64,000 nt of DNA, taken from Fulvimarina sp039652615. GTDB taxonomy: Bacteria > Pseudomonadota > Alphaproteobacteria > Rhizobiales > Rhizobiaceae. Below, one piece after another: positions 8,655-16,616 of the stretch. The position numbers were made by a program, and so were the translations under genes. The notes under the pieces were generated by a model. That model saw only the letters and a program-made list of their open reading frames with translations, had not been told where the DNA came from and searched no databases. The stretch is taken from contig NZ_JBDJAC010000016.1 in NCBI RefSeq assembly GCF_039652615.1, forward strand, positions 4,945 through 68,944. The letters run 5' to 3'. The stretch's first letter is position 1. Each line of letters begins with the position of its first letter.

Positions 8655-9572
8655 TCAAGAGGCCTGCAACGGATATCGAACGCCGGTCATCTCTTCCGAG
8701 ACTTCCCAGAGCCGTTTTGCAAGATCTGGATCACGCGCGCGATCGGTCGATTTGGCAAGTGTCGCGGGACCTGCGGTCTCGCCGCGCTTGCTCGGGCCGA
8801 CATAGGCACCCCCGTCGAGCCTTGGCGACGTCGCGGCGGCGAGGGTGGGCCATGCGCCTTCGGCCGCGGAGTTGAGAAACAGCTTGCCGGGCAGCATCAG
8901 ATATTGCGCAGGACCAGGGAGAAAGCGCATGAGATTGGTTGCAGCGATACCAGGATGGCAGGCGACGGCGATGGCTTCGGCCTTTGCGCGCCGGAGCCGG
9001 CGGTCCAGTTCGTACATATGCAGAAGATTGGCGAGCTTGCTCGCTTGGTAGCGTTCCAGCCGACTATAGCCCTTTTCGGCGTTGAGATCGTCGAAGTCGA
9101 TCTTTGCCTTTCGATGCGCAATCGAACTGGTGAGGACGATCCGCGCATAGGGCCGTTCGATCAACTGGTCTATGAGGAGCCCTGTAAGCGCGAAGGCTCC
9201 GAGGTGGTTGACGCCGAACTGCAGCTCGAAGCCATCCTTTGTGTGCCCGAGCGGCGGCACCATGACGCCGGCATTATTAACGAGGACGTCGAGTTTTTCC
9301 TCGGACGCCAACTTTGCGGCTGCGCCGCGGATGGAGCCAAGATCGGCGAGATCGATCGGGACGAAAGCGAGATCGGCGTTCGGATGGGTCAAGCGGATCT
9401 CGGCCATGGCAGACTGCGCCTTGGCCTCAGAACGGCAACCAAGAAGAACGCGAGCCCCCTTGCCTGCGAGAACACGCGCAGTTTCGAGTCCAAGGCCGGA
9501 ATTGGCACCGGTGACGAAAAAGGTGCGGCCCGATTGATCGGTTACGTCCTCGGCGGTGAAGTTCCTGAGCAT
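8655..9572 (-). CDS. Short-chain dehydrogenase/reductase, retinol-dehydrogenase-like
   Basis: A 305-residue NAD(P)-dependent oxidoreductase of the SDR family. Motifs are TGANSGLGLETARVLAG (cofactor binding, near residue 20), the NNAGVM strand, and the catalytic Ser in IVLTSSIAH with YQASK supplying Tyr and Lys. Length and the segment LQFGVNHLGAFALT resemble the RDH11/WWOX-like group common in bacteria. The substrate is unknown. I chose the ATG at 9572; a TTG 42 bases upstream is less likely. Confidence 0.85.
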   Translation of the reverse strand: MLRNFTAEDVTDQSGRTFFVTGANSGLGLETARVLAGKGARVLLGCRSEAKAQSAMAEIRLTHPNADLAFVPIDLADLGSIRGAAAKLASEEKLDVLVNNAGVMVPPLGHTKDGFELQFGVNHLGAFALTGLLIDQLIERPYARIVLTSSIAHRKAKIDFDDLNAEKGYSRLERYQASKLANLLHMYELDRRLRRAKAEAIAVACHPGIAATNLMRFLPGPAQYLMLPGKLFLNSAAEGAWPTLAAATSPRLDGGAYVGPSKRGETAGPATLAKSTDRARDPDLAKRLWEVSEEMTGVRYPLQAS

Positions 9573-9776
9573 TGAGAGCCTACCCGTGTCGTTCGATGTG
9601 GTGCTTTGTACCAACGGACCCTAGAGTCGTTCGTCGGCCAAATGAAACGATGATCGGATCGATTCGTGCGGTTGCGACAGATCTTAATTGGGACCTGGAT
9701 CCATGGTTATCGAGGGTGTCGCCGGACTTTCGTGACCAGCGGGTCGTTCTCTCATTCCTTCATGCGTTGATCCATT

Positions 9777-10238
9777 TCACGAGCGATGACGTAGCTGGCG
9801 CACTGCTTCGCCCGCGACCAGCGCCACCGATGCGGACAGGTTCATGGAGCGCGCGCCCGGCTGCATGGGGATCGTCAGCCGCGCATCCGCCGCTGCGTGA
9901 ACCTCTTCGGGAACGCCAGCGGTTTCACGCCCGAACATCACGACGTCGTCATCGCGAAATTCGAAATCCCAGACCACGCTGTCGGCCTTTGTCGTCAGGA
10001 GGACCAGGCGGCGGTTCTTTTCGGTTCGCCAGCGCTCGAACGCGTCGAAATCTGCATGTTTTGTGAGGTTTGCGAGCGAGAGGTAATCCATGCCCGCACG
10101 CTTCAACGAGCGGTCGGAGAGTTCGAAACCCGTTGGTTCGACGATCTCGATCCCGAGGTCGAGGCAGGCTGCCGTTCGCATCACGGCCCCGGTGTTTCCG
10201 GCAATGTCCGGTTGATAGAGCGCGATCGAGATCGCCAT
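9777..10238 (-). CDS. trmL: tRNA (cytidine/uridine-34-2'-O)-methyltransferase TrmL
   Basis: A 153-residue SPOUT methyltransferase that 2'-O-methylates the wobble base of tRNA-Leu isoacceptors using SAM. It carries the three SPOUT motifs: NTGAVMRTAACLDL near residue 16, VMFGRETAGVPEEV, and IPMQPGARSMNLSASVALV, which forms the trefoil knot. The ATG at 10238 is preceded by GGGAG at good spacing, so it is favoured over an ATG ten codons upstream. Divergent from the ABC exporter pair. Confidence 0.93.
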   Translation of the reverse strand: MAISIALYQPDIAGNTGAVMRTAACLDLGIEIVEPTGFELSDRSLKRAGMDYLSLANLTKHADFDAFERWRTEKNRRLVLLTTKADSVVWDFEFRDDDVVMFGRETAGVPEEVHAAADARLTIPMQPGARSMNLSASVALVAGEAVRQLRHRS

Positions 10239-10430
10239 GGCGGAGTTGCTCCCTGGTGAAATTGCCATCGGTCGAAGGTTCTGGAACTGCCGGTGTGATC
10301 GCCGGGATGAGCGCCTATATCGGAACAGTCGCAGAAGCGCGACGCTCGACGTGTAAGAACGCTGCAGCGTTCAGTTCAAGCTTCTCATGCCTCGCATCGA
10401 TGCGATGCGGCCTCACACCTTGGTTTCCCG

Positions 10431-12299
10431 ATGTTTGCTCGTTTCGAACGGCTCCTCAATCCGTTTCCTGAAGTGCCCGTCTCGGCGCCGCCGACCCATT
10501 CGGTCGGTGCCTTTATCTGGCATTTCGCCAGGCCGGCATGGCGCCTGCTGGCGGTCCTCGTCATCATCACCTTCTCGTTTTCCGCGATCGAAGTCTCTCT
10601 GTTCGCCTTTCTGGGTGACCTCATCGACTGGTTCGCGGGCGCCAATCGCGAGACCTTCCTTGCGGAGTACGGATGGCAGTTGGCGGGCCTCAGCGTCCTT
10701 ATTCTGGTCGTTATGCCGGCGATCATGCTGTGTGACGGCTTCATCAGCTTTCAGGCGATTTTCGGCAACCTGCCGATGCGCTTCCGCTACACGATGCATC
10801 GCTGGCTGCTCGGTCATTCCGTTTCGTTCTTTCAGGACGAATTCGCCGGCCGGGTCTCGCAGAAACTCATGCAGACGGCGCTCGCGGTGCGCGAGGTCAT
10901 CATCAAAGCGATCGACGTTTTCCTCTATATCGTCGTCTACATGACCGGCATTCTGGTGGTCGTCGGATCGACCGACTGGCGCATGACGCTGCCTTTCATC
11001 GGCTACGTCGTTCTCTATGTCGCAATGTTGGCCTATTTCGTTCCGCGGCTCGACAGGGTGTCCCAGCGCCAGGCCGATGCGCGAGCGGAAATGACGGGGC
11101 GCATCGTCGACGCCTATGCCAATATCGAGGCCGTAAAGCTCTTCGCCCATACAAGGCGCGAAGCGGACTATGCCCGCCAGTCGATGCGCATCTTCCTCAA
11201 TCCGGTCTACGATCAATCGCGTTTGATTACGCAGTTCATCGTCGTCTTGCAGTTCCTGAATTCACTCCTGCTCTTCGGCGTGGGCGCAGTGGGCGTTGCC
11301 AACTGGACCGGTGGCCTCGTCACGGCCGGCGCGATCGCCGCTGCAATCGGCATTGTCCTGCGCGTTCAGGGCATGAGCCACTGGATCATGTGGGAAGTGT
11401 CCTCGCTGTTCGAGAACCTCGGCACGATCCGCGACGGCATGGAGACGTTCAAACGCCCTCATCAGGTGGTCGACAAGCGTGCGCCGGCCACCCTCGACGT
11501 ACGGCGCGGCGAGATCAATTTCGAGAAGGTCACCTTCCATTATGGCAAGGAAGGCGGCGTTCTGGAGGACTTTTCACTTCGCATCCGGCCCGGTGAAAAG
11601 ATTGGTCTGGTGGGCCGATCCGGCGCGGGCAAATCGACCATCCTCAATCTCCTGCTGCGCTTCCATGACGTGGAAAAGGGCCGCATCACCATCGACGGCG
11701 TCGATATCTCCGAGGCCGGACAGGACGAGTTGCGCGAGCGCATCGGCATGGTCACGCAGGATACCTCGCTGCTCCATCGCTCCATCCGCGAGAACATCCT
11801 CTATGGAAAACCGGAGGCAACCGAGGCGGAGATCGAAGCAGCCCTGAAGTCTGCCAGGGCCGCCGATTTCGTCGCCGAGCTCGTCGACCACAAGGGACAG
11901 CGCGGTCTTGAGGCCGAGGTCGGCGAGAGGGGCGTCAAATTGTCCGGCGGCCAGCGTCAGCGGATCGCGATCGCGCGCGTTATGCTGAAGGACGCGCCGA
12001 TCCTCCTCCTCGACGAGGCGACCAGCGCGCTTGATTCCGAGGTCGAGGCCGCGATCTCGGACAATCTCTACCGGCTCATGGAGAACAAGACCGTCATCGC
12101 CGTTGCCCACCGCCTGTCCACCATCGCAGCGCTCGATCGGCTGATCGTTCTCGACGAGGGACGGATCGTCGAAGAAGGGACCCATAGCGAGCTGGTCGCG
12201 GCCGGCGGTCTCTACGCACAGCTCTGGGATCGGCAAGTCGGCGGGTTCCTCATTGATGGCGAGCCGACAGAGACAAGAGAGGCGAGGGCAGCCCAATGA
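10431..12299 (+). CDS. ABC half-exporter (fused membrane and ATPase domains), first of a pair
   Basis: A 622-residue type IV (MsbA-like) ABC exporter. An N-terminal six-helix domain covers about residues 30-330. The ATPase domain follows, with Walker A GRSGAGKS near residue 395, signature LSGGQRQRIAIARV, Walker B ILLLDEATSALDSE including the catalytic Glu, and the switch histidine in AVAHRLSTI. The intact catalytic residues predict an active ATPase. Its TGA overlaps the next gene's ATG, so the two subunits are probably made together and may form a heterodimer. The substrate (lipid, drug or peptide) cannot be told. Confidence 0.9.
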   Translation: MFARFERLLNPFPEVPVSAPPTHSVGAFIWHFARPAWRLLAVLVIITFSFSAIEVSLFAFLGDLIDWFAGANRETFLAEYGWQLAGLSVLILVVMPAIMLCDGFISFQAIFGNLPMRFRYTMHRWLLGHSVSFFQDEFAGRVSQKLMQTALAVREVIIKAIDVFLYIVVYMTGILVVVGSTDWRMTLPFIGYVVLYVAMLAYFVPRLDRVSQRQADARAEMTGRIVDAYANIEAVKLFAHTRREADYARQSMRIFLNPVYDQSRLITQFIVVLQFLNSLLLFGVGAVGVANWTGGLVTAGAIAAAIGIVLRVQGMSHWIMWEVSSLFENLGTIRDGMETFKRPHQVVDKRAPATLDVRRGEINFEKVTFHYGKEGGVLEDFSLRIRPGEKIGLVGRSGAGKSTILNLLLRFHDVEKGRITIDGVDISEAGQDELRERIGMVTQDTSLLHRSIRENILYGKPEATEAEIEAALKSARAADFVAELVDHKGQRGLEAEVGERGVKLSGGQRQRIAIARVMLKDAPILLLDEATSALDSEVEAAISDNLYRLMENKTVIAVAHRLSTIAALDRLIVLDEGRIVEEGTHSELVAAGGLYAQLWDRQVGGFLIDGEPTETREARAAQ

Positions 12300-14197
12300 T
12301 GATGGACGGTTTCCTAAAGCGTTTCGAAAACGTTCTCGATCCGTTCGAAGACAAGGGCGAGGCCGAAGAACACGCGCGGTTCAATCGCGTCGGCCATCTC
12401 GATCCTCTGCCGAACGATGCCAACCGGTTCATCTGGCATTTCGCCAAGCAGGCGAAATGGCCGCTGATCGGGCTTCTTGTTTGCGGCGGTCTGACCGGCC
12501 TTGTCGAAGCAGTGATGTTCACCGGCGTCGGCTGGCTTGTCGACGCCATGGACACGACGTCACCTTCCACCTTTATCGCCGAGCATTTCTGGCTGATCGC
12601 CGGCCTTCTCTTCGTGACGTTGATCGGCCGGGCTCTGGTTCTCTTTGCCGCTTCCGTCCTTGAAGAGCAGATGATCGCGCCGAGCTTCTTCAACCGCATT
12701 CGCTGGCAGAGCTATCGGCGGATCATCGACCAGAGCTACACCTTCTTCCAGAACGATTTCGCGGGCAGGCTTGCCCAGAAGGTTCAGCAGGCGGGGCAAG
12801 CGACGGGCGATTTCGTCACGACGGTCCTACAAACCTTCTGGTCCTTCATCACTTTCGTCGTGTTGACGATCTCGATCCTGGGCGCGATCGACTGGCGAAT
12901 GTCGGTGGTGCTGGCGATCTGGTCGCTCGGCTACATCTGGATGATCCGCAACCTCCTGCCGCAGATCCGTATTCTCGGCCGCGAACGGGCGAATGCAAAT
13001 TCGGTCTGGACCGGCCGCGTCGTCGACAGCTTCACCAACATCCTTTCGGTGAAGCTTTTCGATGCGACGCGCAAGGAAGACGCCTTCGTGAAGGAGGGCT
13101 TTGCGAAATATGTCGATGCCGTTCGCCGGCTTTGCAGGGCGCTGACGACGATCCGTACGGCGATTGCGGTGCTGAACGGGCTCATGATGACCGGCGTCGG
13201 CTGGGTCGCGATCGTGGGCTGGCAATCGGGGGTGGTATCGACGGGCGGGGTGGCAGCAGCCCTCGGTCTCGTTCTGCGGCTCAACCAGATGTCGGGCTGG
13301 ATGATGTTCAACATCAATGGTTTGGTCCGGAACTACGGCACGATCCAGGATGCCGTGGCGACCATCAGCCCGCTGCCAAATCTCATCGACAAGCCGGACG
13401 CGTTGCCGCTCAAGGTCGAGAAGGGGGCGGTCGCCTTCGAGAACATCACCTTCCACTATGGCAAGGGCGAAGGCGTGATCGAGGACTTCTCTCTCGATAT
13501 CAAGCCGGGTGAAAAGGTTGGCCTTGTCGGGCGTTCGGGCGCCGGCAAGACGACTCTCGTGAACCTTCTCCTGCGGCTTTACGATGTGGAAGACGGTCGC
13601 ATCACCATCGACGGACAGGCGATTTCCGAAGTGACCCAGTCGTCGCTACGCGCCGCCATCGGCGTCGTTACGCAGGATACCGCGCTGCTTCATCGTTCTA
13701 TCCGTGAGAACATCGCCTATGGGCGCAGCGATGCATCGGACGAGGAGGTTTTCGATGCGGCCGCGCGCGCCAACGCGGCGGAGTTCATTCCGACCCTGCG
13801 CGATCCGAAGGGCAACGCCGGTTATCAGGCAACGGTCGGCGAGCGCGGAATCAAACTGTCGGGCGGCCAGCGCCAGCGTATCGCGATCGCGCGTGTGCTT
13901 TTGAAGGATGCGCCGATCCTCCTTCTCGACGAGGCGACGAGCGCTCTCGATTCCGAGGTCGAAGCAGCGATTCAGGATAATCTCAACCAGATGATGGATG
14001 GTAAGACGGTGATCGCCATCGCCCACCGTCTGTCGACCATCGCTTCGCTCGACCGGCTGATCGTCATCGATCAGGGCCGGATCGTCGAGGAGGGGCGCCA
14101 TGCGGATCTGATCCAGCGGGGCGGGCTCTATGCTCAGCTCTGGAACCGGCAGTCCGGCGGCTTCATCGGCGATCTCGAACGTGAGGCCGCTGAATAA
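12296..14197 (+). CDS. ABC half-exporter, second of a pair
   Basis: A 633-residue paralogue of the preceding protein with the same layout. Both begin with an FxxFxxxLxPF-type segment and share a FIWHFAxxA stretch before the first helix, showing tandem duplication. The ATPase domain has Walker A GRSGAGKT, signature LSGGQRQRIAIARV, Walker B ILLLDEATSALDSE and AIAHRLSTI, all intact. It starts by ATGA overlap with its partner. Heterodimeric exporters often have one degenerate ATP site; here both look complete, so two independent homodimers are also possible. Confidence 0.9.
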   Translation: MMMDGFLKRFENVLDPFEDKGEAEEHARFNRVGHLDPLPNDANRFIWHFAKQAKWPLIGLLVCGGLTGLVEAVMFTGVGWLVDAMDTTSPSTFIAEHFWLIAGLLFVTLIGRALVLFAASVLEEQMIAPSFFNRIRWQSYRRIIDQSYTFFQNDFAGRLAQKVQQAGQATGDFVTTVLQTFWSFITFVVLTISILGAIDWRMSVVLAIWSLGYIWMIRNLLPQIRILGRERANANSVWTGRVVDSFTNILSVKLFDATRKEDAFVKEGFAKYVDAVRRLCRALTTIRTAIAVLNGLMMTGVGWVAIVGWQSGVVSTGGVAAALGLVLRLNQMSGWMMFNINGLVRNYGTIQDAVATISPLPNLIDKPDALPLKVEKGAVAFENITFHYGKGEGVIEDFSLDIKPGEKVGLVGRSGAGKTTLVNLLLRLYDVEDGRITIDGQAISEVTQSSLRAAIGVVTQDTALLHRSIRENIAYGRSDASDEEVFDAAARANAAEFIPTLRDPKGNAGYQATVGERGIKLSGGQRQRIAIARVLLKDAPILLLDEATSALDSEVEAAIQDNLNQMMDGKTVIAIAHRLSTIASLDRLIVIDQGRIVEEGRHADLIQRGGLYAQLWNRQSGGFIGDLEREAAE

Positions 14198-14238
14198 CGC
14201 TGCCGCGTGCGATGGACCTGTATCTCGTATCTGACGGT

Positions 14239-15003
14239 TCAGGCGGCGCTTGAGAGATAGGCCATTTCAGCCTCTTTGATCGCTTGCGGCGTACCGACCG
14301 TCAGCCACAGCCCGCTCAGGCGGACGCCGTTCAGCCGTTCAGCTTCGATTGCCGCGTCGAAGATCCGGTTCAGCGAGAAGGGCTCGACTTGATAGCCCTC
14401 GAAGATCTCCGGCGTAAAGATGCCGGCGCCGGCGTAGATGAACGGCGACATGTCCCGCTCTTCGCGGCGAACCAGCCGTCCCGTCGCATCCATCACGAAA
14501 TCGCCGCGTCCGTCATAGCCGGTCGATTGGGCCATGTCCGCGATCAGAAGGCTGACATCCATATCGGCCGGACGCCAGAGATCTGAGAGAATGTCCAGAT
14601 TGGCGCGGTAGCTTTCAATCCAAAATGTATCCGAATTGAGCACGAAGAAGGGTTCGGAGCCCAGATGGGGCAGGGCCTTCATGATCCCTCCGCCTGAATC
14701 GAGCAGCAGATCGCTTTCGTCGGAGATGACGATCTCCATGTCCTTGCGTCTGCGCAGATGGGCCCGCATCAGATCCGGTAGGTAGTGGACGTTGACGACG
14801 ACCTTTTCGACGCCGGCCCTCGCAAGCGCATCCAGGCCGTAGTCGATCAGCGCCTTGCCGCGCACTTCGACCAGGGGTTTGGGGACGGTGGATGTGATGG
14901 GCCGCAGCCTCTTGCCGAGACCGGCCGAGAGCATCATGGCGGTCTTCGGTCGAAAGCGGTTGTCCGCCCTCGTCAGGGTAGGGGTCGTCGTTCGGTTGTT
15001 CAT
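14239..15003 (-). CDS. murU: N-acetylmuramate-1-phosphate uridylyltransferase-like nucleotidyltransferase (MurU type)
   Basis: A 254-residue sugar-nucleotide transferase. In peptidoglycan recycling MurU converts MurNAc-1-phosphate and UTP to UDP-MurNAc. The signature AMMLSAGLGKRLRPITSTVPKPLVEVRGK at residues 22-50 binds the nucleotide, and FVLNSDTFW carries the metal-binding Asp. The ATG at 15003 overlaps the stop of the TsaE/AmgK gene by four bases, placing it directly after the sugar kinase that supplies its substrate. The frame extends upstream through that gene, but this is spurious. A mannose-1-P or glucose-1-P nucleotidyltransferase is the alternative; the AmgK neighbour argues for MurU. 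Confidence 0.85.
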   Translation of the reverse strand: MNNRTTTPTLTRADNRFRPKTAMMLSAGLGKRLRPITSTVPKPLVEVRGKALIDYGLDALARAGVEKVVVNVHYLPDLMRAHLRRRKDMEIVISDESDLLLDSGGGIMKALPHLGSEPFFVLNSDTFWIESYRANLDILSDLWRPADMDVSLLIADMAQSTGYDGRGDFVMDATGRLVRREERDMSPFIYAGAGIFTPEIFEGYQVEPFSLNRIFDAAIEAERLNGVRLSGLWLTVGTPQAIKEAEMAYLSSAA

Positions 15004-16616
15004 GCGCGTCTTGATGTCAGGTTGTTTCCGACGATGCCCCAATCGGCATAGAGCGATTTGACGGCCGCCAGAGTCGGATGGTCCAGGGCGCGTCCAAGAT
15101 AGCCGCGTACGTGCGGAATGTGACGTCTGTATTGCGGTTTTCCATCGCGCATGGAGAGACGCACGAAAATTCCAAGAACCTTCGTCGCGCGTTGAGCAGC
15201 CATCACCGCATAATCGCGTTCGAAGAGGAACGGTTTGAAGTCCGGATCGCTTGCGCGCCGCGCCGCGACATATGCCGAGACCAGCGATGCTTCGAGCTCT
15301 GGAGGGACGTTGACGCGCGCATCCTGTGCAAGCGATGCGACATCGTATGCGGTCGGGCCGATAAGCGCGTCCTGAAAATCGATCAGGCCGATCCGCGCGG
15401 TTCCGATCGCATCGGGCTGCCAGATGATGTTGGGTGAATGGAAGTCGCGCAGCACGAGGGTTGTCTCCGCATCGGCGATTTCCTGAAACACAAGCGACCA
15501 AGCTTCGTGGAAGCGGTCCCTCTCGTCGTCCGTCGGCTGGCGGCCGAGTGCTTCGGGAACGTACCAGTCGATCAGGAGATTGGCCTCGGTCATCATCGCG
15601 TCGGCATCGAACCGTGCAACATGATGGACCTCGTCTGCTTCGATCGGCACATCGGACCGCCATTCGATTTCGTGCATCCGCGCCAGACATTCGACAGCTG
15701 CCCGATAGCGCTCGGGGTCGGGGGTTCGGTCCGCCCGAAGAAGCGATCCGGTGCCGAGATTGCTGGTCAGCAAAAGGCCGCGATCGAGGTTTTGTTCGCG
15801 GATCCTCGGTGCGCAGAAGCCGGCTTCACCCAGAGCGCGGGCGACCGCGACGAAGGGACGAACATCCTCGGCCAGATGAACGAGCCGGCTATAGGGCAGG
15901 CCATCGCGGATCGGCGGTCCATCCGGCTGGTTGGGTGAGTCCATCAGGACAAGGGATCCACCTTCGATGTCGATGGTCTCATAGCGGCGCGACGAAGCAT
16001 CGCCGATATAGTATTTCCGGCGATTGCCGGCCATGCCGGAAGAGGAGAGGAAATCGCGAATTTCGAGGGTTCGCTCGATCCGCGCAATCGCATCGCCTGA
16101 GGCGGCGATCGCAGCACGGCGGCCACCCGGTTCGGTTGTTTGAAGCTCGACGATGATATTGGCGCGCGCCAGGACGCTGTCGACCTTCTGGGGCCACTCG
16201 ACGAGGATCGCTCCGGTCGCGAGCGCTTCATCGAGGCCGAGTTCATCCATCTCGGAGGCATCGGCCAGACGATAGAGATCCAAATGCGAAACGGGAAGTC
16301 TGCCGGTATAGCTCTGCACGAGCGTAAAGGTGGGCGAGGGAACGTCCTGCTCGTCGTCTCCGGTGATTGCCCGGATGGCGGCACGGGCCAACGTCGTTTT
16401 TCCGGCCCCCAGATCGCCAAGCAGCGCAACCACATCGCCCGGCTTCAGAACGAGACTGATATCTTCGCCAAGGCGTTCAGTTGCGGTCGCATCGGGAAGA
16501 TCGACGATCTTGATCGTCTGAAGCGCGGTCATCGCCGTGTCATGTTCCTCGGTCACCATGTGAAGAGTGCCATATTCAATATCGCCAGCTTTGGTCGGCG
16601 ATATCATATGGTTCAT
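15000..16616 (-). CDS. Bifunctional TsaE (tRNA t6A ATPase) / AmgK-type sugar-1-kinase fusion
   Basis: A 538-residue two-domain protein. About residues 35-185 are TsaE, the ATPase that drives the TsaBDE complex making t6A37 in ANN-decoding tRNAs: Walker A GDLGAGKTTLARA, then SPTFTLVQSY, HLDLYRL and ILVEWPQKV. About residues 215-535 form an aminoglycoside-phosphotransferase-fold kinase with the catalytic loop LRDFHSPNIIW and metal-binding IDFQDA; this matches AmgK, the MurNAc/GlcNAc anomeric kinase. The fusion is known in alphaproteobacteria. The ATG at 16616 overlaps the divL stop, and the end overlaps murU. Whether the two activities communicate is unknown. Confidence 0.88.
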   Translation of the reverse strand: MNHMISPTKAGDIEYGTLHMVTEEHDTAMTALQTIKIVDLPDATATERLGEDISLVLKPGDVVALLGDLGAGKTTLARAAIRAITGDDEQDVPSPTFTLVQSYTGRLPVSHLDLYRLADASEMDELGLDEALATGAILVEWPQKVDSVLARANIIVELQTTEPGGRRAAIAASGDAIARIERTLEIRDFLSSSGMAGNRRKYYIGDASSRRYETIDIEGGSLVLMDSPNQPDGPPIRDGLPYSRLVHLAEDVRPFVAVARALGEAGFCAPRIREQNLDRGLLLTSNLGTGSLLRADRTPDPERYRAAVECLARMHEIEWRSDVPIEADEVHHVARFDADAMMTEANLLIDWYVPEALGRQPTDDERDRFHEAWSLVFQEIADAETTLVLRDFHSPNIIWQPDAIGTARIGLIDFQDALIGPTAYDVASLAQDARVNVPPELEASLVSAYVAARRASDPDFKPFLFERDYAVMAAQRATKVLGIFVRLSMRDGKPQYRRHIPHVRGYLGRALDHPTLAAVKSLYADWGIVGNNLTSRRA

